A stretch of 64,000 bases of DNA from Forficula auricularia (lineage: Eukaryota > Arthropoda > Insecta > Dermaptera > Forficulidae): assembly GCA_024734495.1 (NCBI GenBank), contig JALMQS010000852.1:1364001-1428000 (forward strand). The letters are read 5' to 3'. How positions within the stretch are numbered: position 1 is the stretch's first letter; every line of letters begins with the position of its first letter. Positions 53,709 to 63,475 of this stretch are shown piece by piece. Under the pieces are notes generated by a model. That model was not told the origin of the DNA, did no database searches, and was given only the letters and a program-made list of their open reading frames with translations. Both the position numbers and the translations under genes were made by a program.

Positions 53709-53857
53709 CTTAACGTTCCTTTCCAAAAATCTTTATGTCCTACAAGCTTTAACAAATGATAGGTAGTTTTTTTAATGGCTGCTTGGGTTGTATCACCGAC
53801 AACATTCACAAGATTTCTCATTGGCGGTGGAAGTTCTCTTTGAGGCGAATACAATGG
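53709..53857 (-). CDS. NBAS: NBAS exon 7
   Basis: Acceptor TTTTGCAG, donor GTTGGT. Encodes VVGDTTQAAIKKTTYHLLKL and HKDFWKG, matching the region before the NBAS linker. Phase 0 to phase 2. Confidence 0.85.
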
Positions 53858-53932
53858 CTGCAAAATTCATTAATAAATCAATCAATTACAAACAAACAAA
53901 AAAAATGACAAGTCCAAAACAAGGATTCTTAC

Positions 53933-54044
53933 AGATGTAAGTGCATCATCGTAAATATCCAATTCGTCATCATCAGACATCGGAGTACCACGAAACAAAG
54001 AAGTATCAATTTTTTGATGTAATTCAAACGCCTCAACTGCACAA
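53933..54044 (-). CDS. NBAS: NBAS exon 6
   Basis: Acceptor TTTCTAG, donor GTAAGA. 112 bases encoding a short acidic linker (SDDDELDIYDDALTS) after the first Sec39 lobe. Its place rests on phase continuity and the splice sites more than on residue conservation. Confidence 0.8.
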
Positions 54045-54229
54045 CTAGAAAAAAAAGAAAAAGTAACGAATTAGGCAAGAGCAAAGGAGAATTGAAATTA
54101 AATTTTCGTTAATTCAAAACATCTCTAAAAAGAAATACAATTTTCATTTGAGTTTAGAAGAACCTTTCAATCATTATTTCGAGTTTTCAAGAGCACAGTT
54201 TAAAATGTATTTTTCGACGAGAGTAGTAG

Positions 54230-54790
54230 TTAATTTTGGGTCGATATACACCAAAATCTTATCAGCTCTTAATCTCAATGGGCCAAAACTATGTGTGAAA
54301 TTTGGTTTCGATATTCACACTAGTTTTTGAGCTAGCTCGTCCACAAAAATTTGGTAACGCACAGACTAACGGACAGACAACCAGACAGACTAACAGACAT
54401 TTTGACAAAACAATTATTATCTCGAAAAATATAATTTTTTCGATGTTCACTTATTAGAGCTTTTTTGTAGAACGAAATGCCATGGTTTCGCTCAATTTTT
54501 TTAATCAAAATAGTTTTAGCCGTTTTTGAGATATTTCGAAAAAAAGAAGAAAAAACCCACTTTTTCATGAACGATACAATACTTGACCATACCCTGTATG
54601 GTAAAGTAAAAAACAAGAAAAATGAAATGTACTTTAAAATGAACCTATAATAACGAAAATATTTTTTTCTGGCGCTAAAATTGGGGGGGGGGGGGGTCAA
54701 AAAATAAAAATCTAGGCCATTTGAGCAAACTCAACCATATTTTGTAGACATAATCAGTGGACCCTCAGAACACTAAAAATGCAGATTAAA
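54230..54790. mobile_element. Helitron-like repeat copy
   Basis: GGGTCGATATACACCAAAAT, GAGCTAGCTCGTCCACAAAA, ATTATTATCTCGAAAAATA and TACCCTGTATGGTAAAGT in family order, with a G12 run at 54684. Non-coding. Confidence 0.55.
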
Positions 54791-54798
54791 AACTCTGT

Positions 54799-54841
54799 AA
54801 ACTCCTGATCAAGGACTAATAACCCGAAATATATTGAGTCT
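54799..54841 (+). pseudogene. decayed P7 ribozyme
   Basis: Same layout as 44580-44622, but the box reads CTGATCA (the essential G8 is C) and helix II is weakened to GGA/CCC. This copy should be inactive. It is followed by the P7 end GTGAAACTACACTCCCTTTA. Confidence 0.65.
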
Positions 54842-54977
54842 GTATAAACCTCTTTGAGTTTTATTTCATTCATTGTGAAACTACACTCCCTTTACTTTAT
54901 TAATTAATAATATCTCCTTTCAAATATTAGACTTTTCTGTTGTAAATATGAGTAACATGTTTTAAGCTCTGACTTAC

Positions 54978-55457
54978 GAAGAACGAATGAGTTCTTGGAG
55001 GACGTCTGGTGTGCAATGTATCATAGAAAAAGCCAACAGTTGTTTCTTCAGCGAAATGTCGTCGAAGGCGTCGCATTGAGCCAATTGCCTGGCGATTGCC
55101 CAGCCCTGCGTGTAGCCCCGTTCCATGATTTGCCGACAGGCGTTGGCGCAGACGGCGTAGTCCTCCAGCTGGAAAGCCTTCTCGGCAATGAGCGTGAGCA
55201 CAAGCCCCTGCCGAAGGCGGCCATCCTCTTCAGCTACGCGCAAATAATCAGCCAGCCGAATAAGCCGCTCTTGACATTGGTACGCTTCAGGCGATTTTTC
55301 AATACATTTGCGAATTAATTTCATACGATCGTCGCACATACGAACTTGAAGTGGCAACATTGTAATATTAAAAGCAGAGAGAAGATTAAGCGATGAGATC
55401 AAATCGAGTCGCTCTTGAATTGCACGATGCGGTTCAGTTATTAAATGGAGACACGTT
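54978..55457 (-). CDS. NBAS: NBAS exon 5
   Basis: The largest visible exon (480 bases). Acceptor TTTCAG, donor GTAAGT. Encodes TCLHLITEPHRAIQERLDLI, LPLQVRMCDDRM, ADYLRVAEED and the LIAEKAFQLEDYAVC helix pair, the most recognisable Sec39 block. GC content is well above the flanking introns. Confidence 0.95.
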
Positions 55458-55550
55458 CTGAAAGACAATTTAATAGAAAATATAATATTATGACTAGTTA
55501 ATTAGTTGTATCAATATTGTATAAATTGAAGATAAAAAAAACATTAATTA

Positions 55551-56430
55551 AGGTCAGGTGGGGTAACTGGGGCCGGGGGCAACTGGGCCAGGGGTCCTGT
55601 AACCCCAGAGCTTTTTGATTTTACCGCATTTTTTAGCGCAATTCACTTTTTCATATTGGTGGGAAATTTTCAGTGTTCCTGAATTAGAGAAATTTCTTTA
55701 AGTTTATTTTATACTTAAGTACTTAGTTAAGTTAATTACTTATTTACTTATTTACCTAGTTATATGCTTACTTCTTACCTAGTTGCCTTACCCAGTTCCT
55801 TGAAAATATTGAGACTTGAGTAAGTACTTAATTAAGGCTTTCTTAAGCATAAGGAACTTATTTAACTTTATTTCAATGGGTAAAATGAAATTATTTTGTT
55901 TAGTTGTTTGATTTATGATACTTTTTTTGTAATAAAAATCGATTTTAAAAATTATACTTGGCGTTTAAACTTATCTACCTTAAAAAATTCAATAGAATAA
56001 AAAAATAGAGGTCTTGGTGCAACTGGGCCAGCCTAGTCAGGGCCCAATTACCCCGAATCGCTTACATCTTTGATTATTTTTAATCCATATACAAATGAGA
56101 CTAATTCTACCTACGGCCAGGGCCTTGAGGGATAGGGGAACATGTCCAACTGCTCAAAAGATGTTAAAAATTAAAAAACAGCAAATAGGCTGGGCTGGTC
56201 CAATTACACCACAACGCGTTTAAACGGGGCCAACCGCAAAACTTTACATTCAACTTAAGATAATTCCAAAATTTTGAATAATCAAAAGTTGAAAGTATCA
56301 TGATTATTTGAAGAAAATTTCATCTTTCAATTAATATAGTCACGAGATCTATAAATTGTGAGGAAGCTTAGTTATAGCCAAAAATATGGAGGAAAACAAA
56401 AGAAGCTGGCCCAGTTACCCCACCTGACCT
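55551..56430. mobile_element. TA-flanked MITE with GGGGTAACTGGG ends
   Basis: AGGTCAGGTGGGGTAACTGG and its reverse CCAGTTACCCCACCTGACCT bound the element, with TA on both sides. 880 bases. CAACTGGGCCAG motifs repeat inside. No frame. It starts 93 bases upstream (minus sense) of exon 5. Confidence 0.75.
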
Positions 56431-56512
56431 TATATTAGAAGAAATTTTCTCTTTTAATTGAGAAGTGATGGAATGCAAACGAAAAATTAAGGGAAAAAAA
56501 TCTATTCTTTAA

Positions 56513-57193
56513 GGTAGTTGTTTCACCTTATGGGTTTTCTTAGGATTTTTTTGAAATTTAGACAGATTATTATTTAAATACTTCTGCATCGATTGGTGGC
56601 AAAATGAAATTTATGAACTATATAGTTCCAGAAATATTAAATTCCAAAGATAGAGTTTTTCAGACTCTTATACATTGCTTATATTTAATTATAATTAAGA
56701 AAATCTTTTTACCGTTGTTATAAAAAATAAACCAACATTAAACAATAATTAACACATTTTTTAAGAAAATTTTAATTCATAGTTACAACACAGTTTCTGA
56801 GATAATAATGAACAAAAAAAATGTTTATTGAAAAATTTACTCTAAAAACAAGCTGGCAACAACGCATTTATTTAAACTAAAAAGTGGGTTAACTTTAGAA
56901 CTTGTTTCGCTTCAGCCATTGTCGCAACAGAGGTTTCAATCGCTTATTAAGAACTTTTTGTTTTATAAATCATCCTTTATAATGTACTTTATCTGACATT
57001 TCTATGATAAAATATATACAAGTTCGAACAGTGTTGCCAGATTTGTCAAACGAGCACGGGATTGGCTAGTAGTGGTACATAAACAGCAAAAATTTTTGGG
57101 CTTATGAATTATGAAATTATTGAATCCATATTGTCTGTTCTACTATATACTCTAGTATTAACTTTTTGCTAGTATTGTAGCGAAACAACTACC
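56513..57193. mobile_element. TTAA-flanked MITE, copy 2
   Basis: GGTAGTTGTTTCAC to GCGAAACAACTACC between TTAA sites (56509-56512, 57194-57197). Shares GATTTGTCAAACGAGCACGG with copy 1. Confidence 0.8.
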
Positions 57194-57453
57194 TTAATGG
57201 TACAAACTTTCAAATGAACGTCAAATCACTGTCACTCCTGGTTTAAAGGTGAATGTTTGTATTTTTGAACATTTATTATAAGAATGCTATGATTAGCAAA
57301 ATGTTGATGTATTAAATTTTGTTTATTTTAAATTACGCTATAACTATAAAGCAAATAAAAATCGGATAACAACATTATAGTTTTTTTACTTTATTTTCAC
57401 GTATACAATAAACTCCTGGAGTTTGGTCCTTTCCCCCCGACTCACCTTTTATA

Positions 57454-58691
57454 TACCGGGCGAGTTTTTTATCTTGAGACAGTCTTATAACTCAAAAGCA
57501 GAGCATTGTATGAAAAAAGTTTCAAATAAAAGTTTATTTATATCGAGGGGGAAACCAAAGTACGCTATTGTTTATCGATCTAGAACAAGCTTTCAAGGGT
57601 ATTTTAAGGTCAAGTTCTGTTTTTTAAATGGAAACCTATTTATTTCTTTTCATATTCATAATCTACAAAAAAAAAACTGAGCAACTTTTATAAGAACTAT
57701 TTTTATATCCGACATCAAATAAACAAAATATTAAATCAATTATTAGATCTCAAAAAAATCCTAATAATTATTTTTAACAATTATTTAACTTAATTATCAA
57801 ATAATAATGATCAAATAATTAATTATTAAATAAATAATTTAATAATAATTAATAATTTAATAATTTTTCAACACTATTATCTGACATTCCAAAGTGTTAT
57901 CTGGATGAATTCCAGTTCCAATTTCGATTTTTGGCCTGTTTTTCTTTATATTTCGTGTATGTTTTTTTTAAACAGATTTACAACACGATAAAATGAAGCT
58001 TGTAAGAGTATATTCCTATCAGGAAAACGCTCGGCATCCATTTCAATGGCAGCCCCATATAACACTTCTTCCACATTCACCGCATAAATTAAGACCATTT
58101 CAATTCTGTCTTCCACATAAAATGCTCCATTTTTATTATGGTAATACAATATAACTATCTACTGAATTGACACGAGAAATAAACTTTTTTAAACTCAAAA
58201 AGTTTAAGTAGTTCAATAAGTAGAAAATAATCTCTTAAATCTGTGTATAATGAAGTTTTAAGATCATTATAAACACTTATTTTCATTGTTGTGACTTTTC
58301 GATTTAATGATTATTTATTTAATAATTAATTATTTAATCATTATTATTTGATAATTATGTTGAATAATTGTTAAAAATTATTAATAGGATTTTTTTGAGA
58401 TCTAATAATTGATTTAATATTTTGTTTATTTGATGTCGGATAAAAAAATAGTTATAATAAAAGTTGTTCAGTTTCATTTGTAGATTATGAATATGAAAAG
58501 AAATATATAGGTTTCTATTTAAAAAACAGAACTTGACCTTAAAATAACCTTGAAAGCTTGTTCTAGATCGACAAACAATAGTGTAGTTTAGTTTTTCCCA
58601 CCATATAATAAACTTTTATTTGAAACTTTTTTCATACAATGCAGTGTCTTTGAGTTATAAGACTGTCTCAAGATAAAAAACTCACCTGGTA
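57454..58691. mobile_element. long-TIR TA element, copy D
   Basis: TACCGGGCGAG to CACCTGGTA with TA on both sides. The interior minus strand (58149-57946) is the best-kept frame of the family: GAFYVEDRIEMVLIYAVNVE, then DAERFPDRNILLQASFYRVV. The RFP-R...P-Q-SF-R spacing resembles a DUF4817 helix-turn-helix. Confidence 0.75.
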
Positions 58692-58766
58692 TAAAACAAT
58701 CAATAAAATTTCTTCAATATATTTTCATGAATTATTTATAATTTCTAGTAGATTGTTTTTACATAC

Positions 58767-59062
58767 TTAGCTAATTCCATATTCGGATCTGAAACATCAT
58801 TAGCCGAATCGAAATATTCATCGGCGGCAAGTAGAATTAATTTAACACTGGTATCAAATGGGACTCGAACGGTTCCCCTTGTGGACGAGGTGGACGATGA
58901 GGTTGATGAGTGACGGTTTCTTAGTTGGTAGGGAGCATTCGCTTGGACCGAAGAATTCGACGAAGAACCAGGATCCGGGTCTAATTGACTGCAGGTAAGG
59001 ATTGCACTTGCATTGCGAATTGTTGTTTTACTTCCTGAAGCCAGTAATGCAGAAGCGTAAAT
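58767..59062 (-). CDS. NBAS: NBAS exon 4
   Basis: Acceptor TTTTTCAG, donor GTATGT. Starts IYASALLASGSKTTIRNA, holds a Ser/Thr-rich loop (SSSTSSTRGTV) that is likely a disordered insertion, and ends VKLILLAADEYFDSANDV, a helix conserved in NBAS. Ends in phase 2. Confidence 0.92.
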
Positions 59063-59137
59063 CTGAAAAAAAATAAAGAGTTTTTGAAAATATTTTCTTG
59101 TATATTAGTAGCAGAGATGTTGATCGTTTTATTTTAA

Positions 59138-59171
59138 GGTAGTTGTTTGGCGACAATACTAGCAAAAAGTA
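59138..59171. mobile_element. TTAA-MITE end fragment
   Basis: After TTAA, GGTAGTTGTTTGGCGACAAT, then ACTAGCAAAAAGT equals the reversed right end of the copy at 56513. The remainder is absent. Confidence 0.55.
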
Positions 59172-59335
59172 TACATAATAGTGGGCCCCCAGGAGTCTAA
59201 AAATGCAAAAACTAACCCCCCTCCCCTACATGAATATAAATAATTTTATTAAATATTAAATATATAAGGGAGGGGCCAGGTTGTAAGGTAAAGTCAAGTG
59301 GATGGCCACATCAGAACACATCAGATTATTTATCT
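59165..59335. mobile_element. Helitron-like repeat fragment
   Basis: ATACATAATAGTGGGCCCCC, then the CAAGTGGATGGCCACATCAG terminus in the family order. Confidence 0.5.
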
Positions 59336-59472
59336 TTTTTATGGTGTATATATTTATCTATGTAATATGAGGATGTAATTTAAATGTAAATATTAGTAAT
59401 TTCCTTAATTACATTACAACAGTTGGAAATTTAAATTTAAAGAGATAATGAATGAATAAATGAAAATAATAC

Positions 59473-59575
59473 CTCATAGCATGTTTCAAGTGAAATACAT
59501 CCAAATACCCTGGTCTGTAATTCTAAAATATCGCCAAGAAGATTATTCCATTGTTCTTCGGTAGACTTGGGTAGT
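59473..59575 (-). CDS. NBAS: NBAS exon 3
   Basis: A 103-base exon with acceptor AACAG and donor GTATTA. It encodes LLGDILELQTRVFGCISLET, part of Sec39 and close to the vertebrate protein. Ends in phase 0. Confidence 0.9.
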
Positions 59576-59653
59576 CTGTTAAAAAAATAAATAAATAAAT
59601 AAAAATACATTGATTATTTTAGATGTATATAATATTTTTAATTTATTTTATAC

Positions 59654-59842
59654 CTTTTGATAAGAGAGCGGGCTAATTTTGTTAACAAATTGAATACAGG
59701 CTGATATTGTTTCCGTAAATCACGAACAAAGGCAAGTGGTTTAGGCAAACCATATTTTTCTAATATTTCTATTGCAAATAATTCATTTTCCACAGTCTCT
59801 AAATGTCTATATGGCGAATCAGGTGAAAGTTCGCTATAAGAG
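59654..59842 (-). CDS. NBAS: NBAS exon 2
   Basis: Acceptor CTCTAG, donor GTATAA. Residues about 103-165: SYSELSPDSPYRHLE, then the alpha-helical Sec39 segment with LEKYGLPKPLAFVRDL. Phase 2 to phase 2. Confidence 0.9.
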
Positions 59843-60785
59843 CTAGAGAAACAAAATAATATTAGAATAAAATAAATAATAATTTAATATGAAAATTTGA
59901 GTTTCTTATTTTTGAAAAAATGGATGGAATTTTTTTCAAAAAGAACAACTTCGGGCTTCATAGATGTATTGTAATTAAATTAGAAATTGAATAAGGAAAA
60001 TTTGATCAAAGATTAGATTATGTATACCTGGTGGTGAGATTTTTATCTTGAGACAGTCTTATAACTCAAAAACAATCCTAGTGAAACACCACCAACTCCA
60101 ACCTAATTTAATTTCAAAAACTATGCATTATATGGAAAAAAGTTTCATATAAAAGTTTATTTGTATCAAGGGGGAAACTAAACTACCCTATTGTTTGTCG
60201 ACCTAGAACAAGCTTTCAAGGGTATTTCGAGGTCACATGTTCTGTTTTTTAAATAAAAACCTATATGTTTCTGTACATATTCTGAATCTACAAAAAAAAA
60301 AAACTGAACAACTTTTATTAGAACTATTTTTATACGACATCATATAAAAACAAATATTAAATCAATTAGATCTCAAAAAAAATTCTAATAATTATTTTTA
60401 ACAATCATTCAACTTAATTATCAAATAATAATGATCAAATGATTAATTATTAAATAAATAATTTAATAATAATCAATAATTTTTGTTGATGCAGAACAAG
60501 CTTTCATGGGTATTTTAAGGTCAACTTCTGTTTTTTAAATGGAACCCTATATTTTTCGTTACGTCTACTTAATCTACAAAAAATACTGAAAAACTTTCTT
60601 TAGAACTATTTTTTTATACGACATCAAATAAACAAAATACATGAATCAATTAGATCTCAAAAAAAATGTTAAAAATTATTTTTAACTGAATGTAATGGAA
60701 GGTAGCCGAGAGGTAGTGAGGAAAGAAAAAATTAACACATATAAAACAAGGTGTAATTTATTGGAATCCTTCCTCCCTTCCTTTC

Positions 60786-60828
60786 AAACCGACGTTTCTG
60801 AGGATTTTTCCCTCCTTCTTCAGGGTTT
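60786..60828 (-). ncRNA. hammerhead-like ribozyme, family P3, copy 1
   Basis: Minus strand: AAACC, CTGAAGA, A, helix II GGAGG...CCTC, AGAAACGTC, GGTTT. Helix I AAACC/GGTTT. One extra A precedes GAAA compared with P2. Confidence 0.65.
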
Positions 60829-60994
60829 CAAAGGGTCAATGAATGAAACAAATAAAATGTTTCCTTCTTCTCTCCACAGTAGTGTTCAAAAACTTTCTTC
60901 ATTTTTAACAAATTTTTTTTTCCTCCTTTTCTTAATTTTTTGAACTGTGGAGAGAGAAGGAAACATTTTATTTGTTTCATTCATTGACCCTTTG

Positions 60995-61037
60995 AAACCC
61001 TGAAGAAGGAGGGAAAAATCCTCAGAAACGTCGGTTT
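60995..61037 (+). ncRNA. hammerhead-like ribozyme, family P3, copy 2
   Basis: AAACC 60995-60999, CTGAAGA 61000-61006, GAAACGTC 61025-61032, GGTTT 61033-61037. Confidence 0.65.
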
Positions 61038-62099
61038 GAAAGGAAAGGAGGAAGGATTCCAATAAATTACACCTTATTTTATATGTGTTAATTTTTTCTT
61101 TCCTCACTACCTCTGGGCTGCCTTCCATTACTTTCAATTAAAATTTCTACCAGTCCGTCTCTCTCCAGAGAAAATTTCGTTGCAAAAAAAAAAAAAATTA
61201 TTTTTAACAATTATTTAATTTTATTATCAAATAATAATTATTAAATAATTAATAATTAGATAATTTTTCGACACTGTTCTGAGACATTCCAGAGTGTATC
61301 GCAAGTCTTCTAGATGAATTCCAGTTCTAATTTCCTTATTTTGGCCTGTTTCAGTTTCTTTGTAGACTTTACATTTCCTGTTTTTTTTTTTATTTTAAAC
61401 AGATTTAAAACATGATAAAATGAAGCTTGTGAGGGTGTATTCCTATTAGGAAAACGCTCGACATCTATTTCAATGGCATCCCCTAACACTTTTTCCACAT
61501 TCACCATAAATTAAGACCATTTCAATTCTGTCTTCAACACAAAATGCTCCATTTTTATTATGGTAATACAATATAACTATCTAGTGGATGGACTCGAGAA
61601 ATAAACTTTTTTAAACTCAACTTTTAAATAGTTCTATTAAGTAGAAAATATTCTCATAAATCTGAGTATAATGAAGTTTTAAGATCATTATAAACAATTA
61701 TTTTCATTGTTGTGACTTTTCGATTTAATATTTATTTATTTAATCATTATTATTTGATAATTAAGAATTGTTAAAAATAATTATTAAGATTTTTTTTTAG
61801 ATCTAATTGATTTAATATTTTTTTTTATTATTTGATGTCGTATAAAAAAATAGTTCTAATAAAAGTTGTTCAGTTTTTTATTTTGTAGATTAAGTAGACG
61901 TATAGAAAAATATAGGTTTCTATTTAAAAAACAGAAGTTGATCTCAAAATACCCTTGAAAGCTTGTTCTACGTCAACAAACAATAGCGTAGTTTAGTTTC
62001 CCCCCTGATATAAATAAACTTTTATTTGAAACTTTTTTTCACATAATGCACTGTTTTTGAGTTATAAGACTGTCTCAAGATAAAAAACTCACCCGGCAT

Positions 62100-62145
62100 A
62101 TCAGAAGGTTTCGCCCCCTTCGGAAATCACCTTCTGACATATAAT
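62100..62145. repeat. short perfect hairpin beside copy E
   Basis: TCAGAAGGTTTC and GGAAATCACCTTCTGA are inverted around CGCCCCCTTC. It sits between the TA element and exon 1; function unknown. Confidence 0.4.
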
Positions 62146-62249
62146 ATATACAATACAAAATAATCTACTAAGATCTTTGATAAAATTATCCTTATACAAT
62201 TTCTCATTTAAAAAAAAAAATAATAATAATAATAATTAAAAAAGCTAAC

Positions 62250-62557
62250 CTTTCGGCATCCAATTCAGGTAATGAAGAAAGAACAGCTAACGTTTGTTCA
62301 ATTTGATCACAATTGGGATAAGCATAGAAGCAACCTATCAGTAGATGAATATATACGTCTTCGTCAGGGATTAACGTTTTGATCTCCGAGTTGTCACGAG
62401 TGAAAAGAGCCAGAGGTTTCAACAGATCTCTTGAACTGAGATCAACCAGGAAATCGTAAAGAAGTCGATTTCGAGCGCCGGGGCGACGCACTTCACATCG
62501 ATCCAGATAAGGAACGAGAAAAACATTTAAAGCATCGACGAATTTCTCGGTGGAAGT
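62250..62557 (-). CDS. NBAS: NBAS exon 1 of those visible
   Basis: Acceptor TTTTTAG before 62557 and donor GTTAGC after 62250. Encodes visible residues 1-102, including YLDRCE and PGARNRLLYDFLV, a stretch well conserved in NBAS at the front of the Sec39 domain. Ends in phase 2 (AG|). Confidence 0.9.
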
Positions 62558-62559
62558 CT

Positions 62560-63105
62560 AAAAACAAAACACCCGATAAAGAAATCTTATATTATTAAAT
62601 ATGCAAGTTACTTCTTAAGAGTAATTCTATTGAAATTATAATCATTTAATTTAATTTTTAAATTACTTGCTTCATTCTAATTAAATCTTATTATATTAAA
62701 CGAGTAAATCTTGTATATATATATATGGTATTTGGATGAAATTCACGGGTTAGGAGGGTTTTGTGTTGGCGATTCGATCTGTCACGGTCTCATCTTCGGC
62801 TAAGTTGTTTTTGATGGGTTTTTTGTTAAAATGTTAAAATGGTATCGGTCCATTTTACACATTGTTGAGCAAAGAGTCAAATTTAGAAGCATGTTTTTTT
62901 TCATATATAGTAGTACACTCAGTAAAGTACAAATTTCAAATTTTCATTTTTTTTATTATTTTAATATATTTAAATAAGAAAGAAATCAATTAGACGAGTC
63001 AAATATAGCATTGAATTCATAAAATAATTTTTAAGAAAAAAATAAAAACCGACTTCAAAAAATTAAATGCAACAAATAAAATACACTAAAAGGTATAAAA
63101 TAATT
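62560..63105. other. intron with repeat scraps, no exon
   Basis: CACGGGTTAGGAGGGTTTTG and GATTCGATCTGTCACGG (62745-62790) recur at 19230 and 23800. From 62990 the ACCGACTTCAAAA repeat begins. The next upstream NBAS exon is not in the window. Confidence 0.5.
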
Positions 63106-63462
63106 TTTTTGCAACGAAATTTTCTCTGGAGAGAGACGGACTGGTAGAAATTTTAATTGAAAGTAATGGAAGGCAGCCCAGAGGTAGTGAGGAAAGAAAA
63201 AATTAACACATATCAAATAAGGTGTAATTTATTGGAATCCTTCCTCCTTTCCTTTCAAACCGACGTTTCTGAGGATTTTTCCCTCCTTCTTCAGGGTTTC
63301 AAAGGGTCAATGAATGAAACAAATAAAATGTTTCCTTCTTCTCTCCACAGTAGTGTTCAAAAACTTTCTTCATTTTTAACAAAAGGCATAGAAAGACAAA
63401 TATTTTTTTCCTTCTTTTCTTTCCTCACTACCTCTGGGCTGCCTTCCATTACTTTCAATTAA
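63106..63462. mobile_element. palindromic Penelope P3 copy, right arm reduced
   Basis: Flanked by the 13-bp duplication GTATAAAATAATT (63093-63105, 63463-63475). Arranged like 60687-61195, but the second arm keeps only its outer 50 bases (CCTCACTACCTCTGGGCTG). Confidence 0.82.
63257..63299 (-). ncRNA. hammerhead-like ribozyme, family P3, copy 3
   Basis: Identical to 60786-60828 in core, helix I and helix II. Confidence 0.65.
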
Positions 63463-63475
63463 GTATAAAATAATT

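Larger units (their letters stand above)
60687..61195. mobile_element. palindromic Penelope P3 pair
   Basis: Flanked by the 13-bp duplication AATTATTTTTAAC (60674-60686, 61196-61208). Inverted arms of about 230 bases; each holds a ribozyme. The right arm alone carries the full end (ACCAGTCCGTCTCTCTCCAG). The open frames read across the arms are by-products of the palindrome. Confidence 0.85.
60025..62098. mobile_element. long-TIR TA element, copy E, with nested Penelope pair
   Basis: TACCTGGTGGTGAG to CACCCGGCA with TA on both sides. The left arm is partly duplicated (60480 onward repeats the 60190-60420 arm). A Penelope P3 pair is inserted at 60687-61195. The minus strand at 61507-61310 keeps VEKVL, RFPNRNTPSQASFYHVLNLF and KKLKQAKIRKLELEFI. 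Confidence 0.75.
7564..62557 (-). other. NBAS: NBAS gene, 3' part, 20 exons
   Basis: NBAS (NAG) is the large subunit of the NBAS-RINT1-ZW10 (Dsl1-type) tether that binds ER SNAREs and receives COPI vesicles from the Golgi. It also modulates nonsense-mediated decay in animals. The visible protein is 1518 residues; the human protein is about 2370, so roughly 850 N-terminal residues (the beta-propeller region and the start of the Sec39 domain) are encoded past the right edge. Exon lengths sum to 4557 bases, exactly divisible by three. Every junction is GT-AG with matching phase, and no stop occurs before 7566-7564. Order and sequence follow vertebrate NBAS closely as I remember it. The small exons sit in introns filled with transposons, and several exons are too short or unusual to show as long open frames. 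None of the insertions interrupts an exon. Confidence 0.93.

Noticed and set aside
60695..63462. Similar short proteins starting MKVMEGSPEVVRKEKINTY at 61137 (minus) and 63157 (plus)
   Set aside because: They are translations across the palindromic Penelope ends, including the ribozyme. Their similarity follows from shared DNA, and they have no start context or domain.
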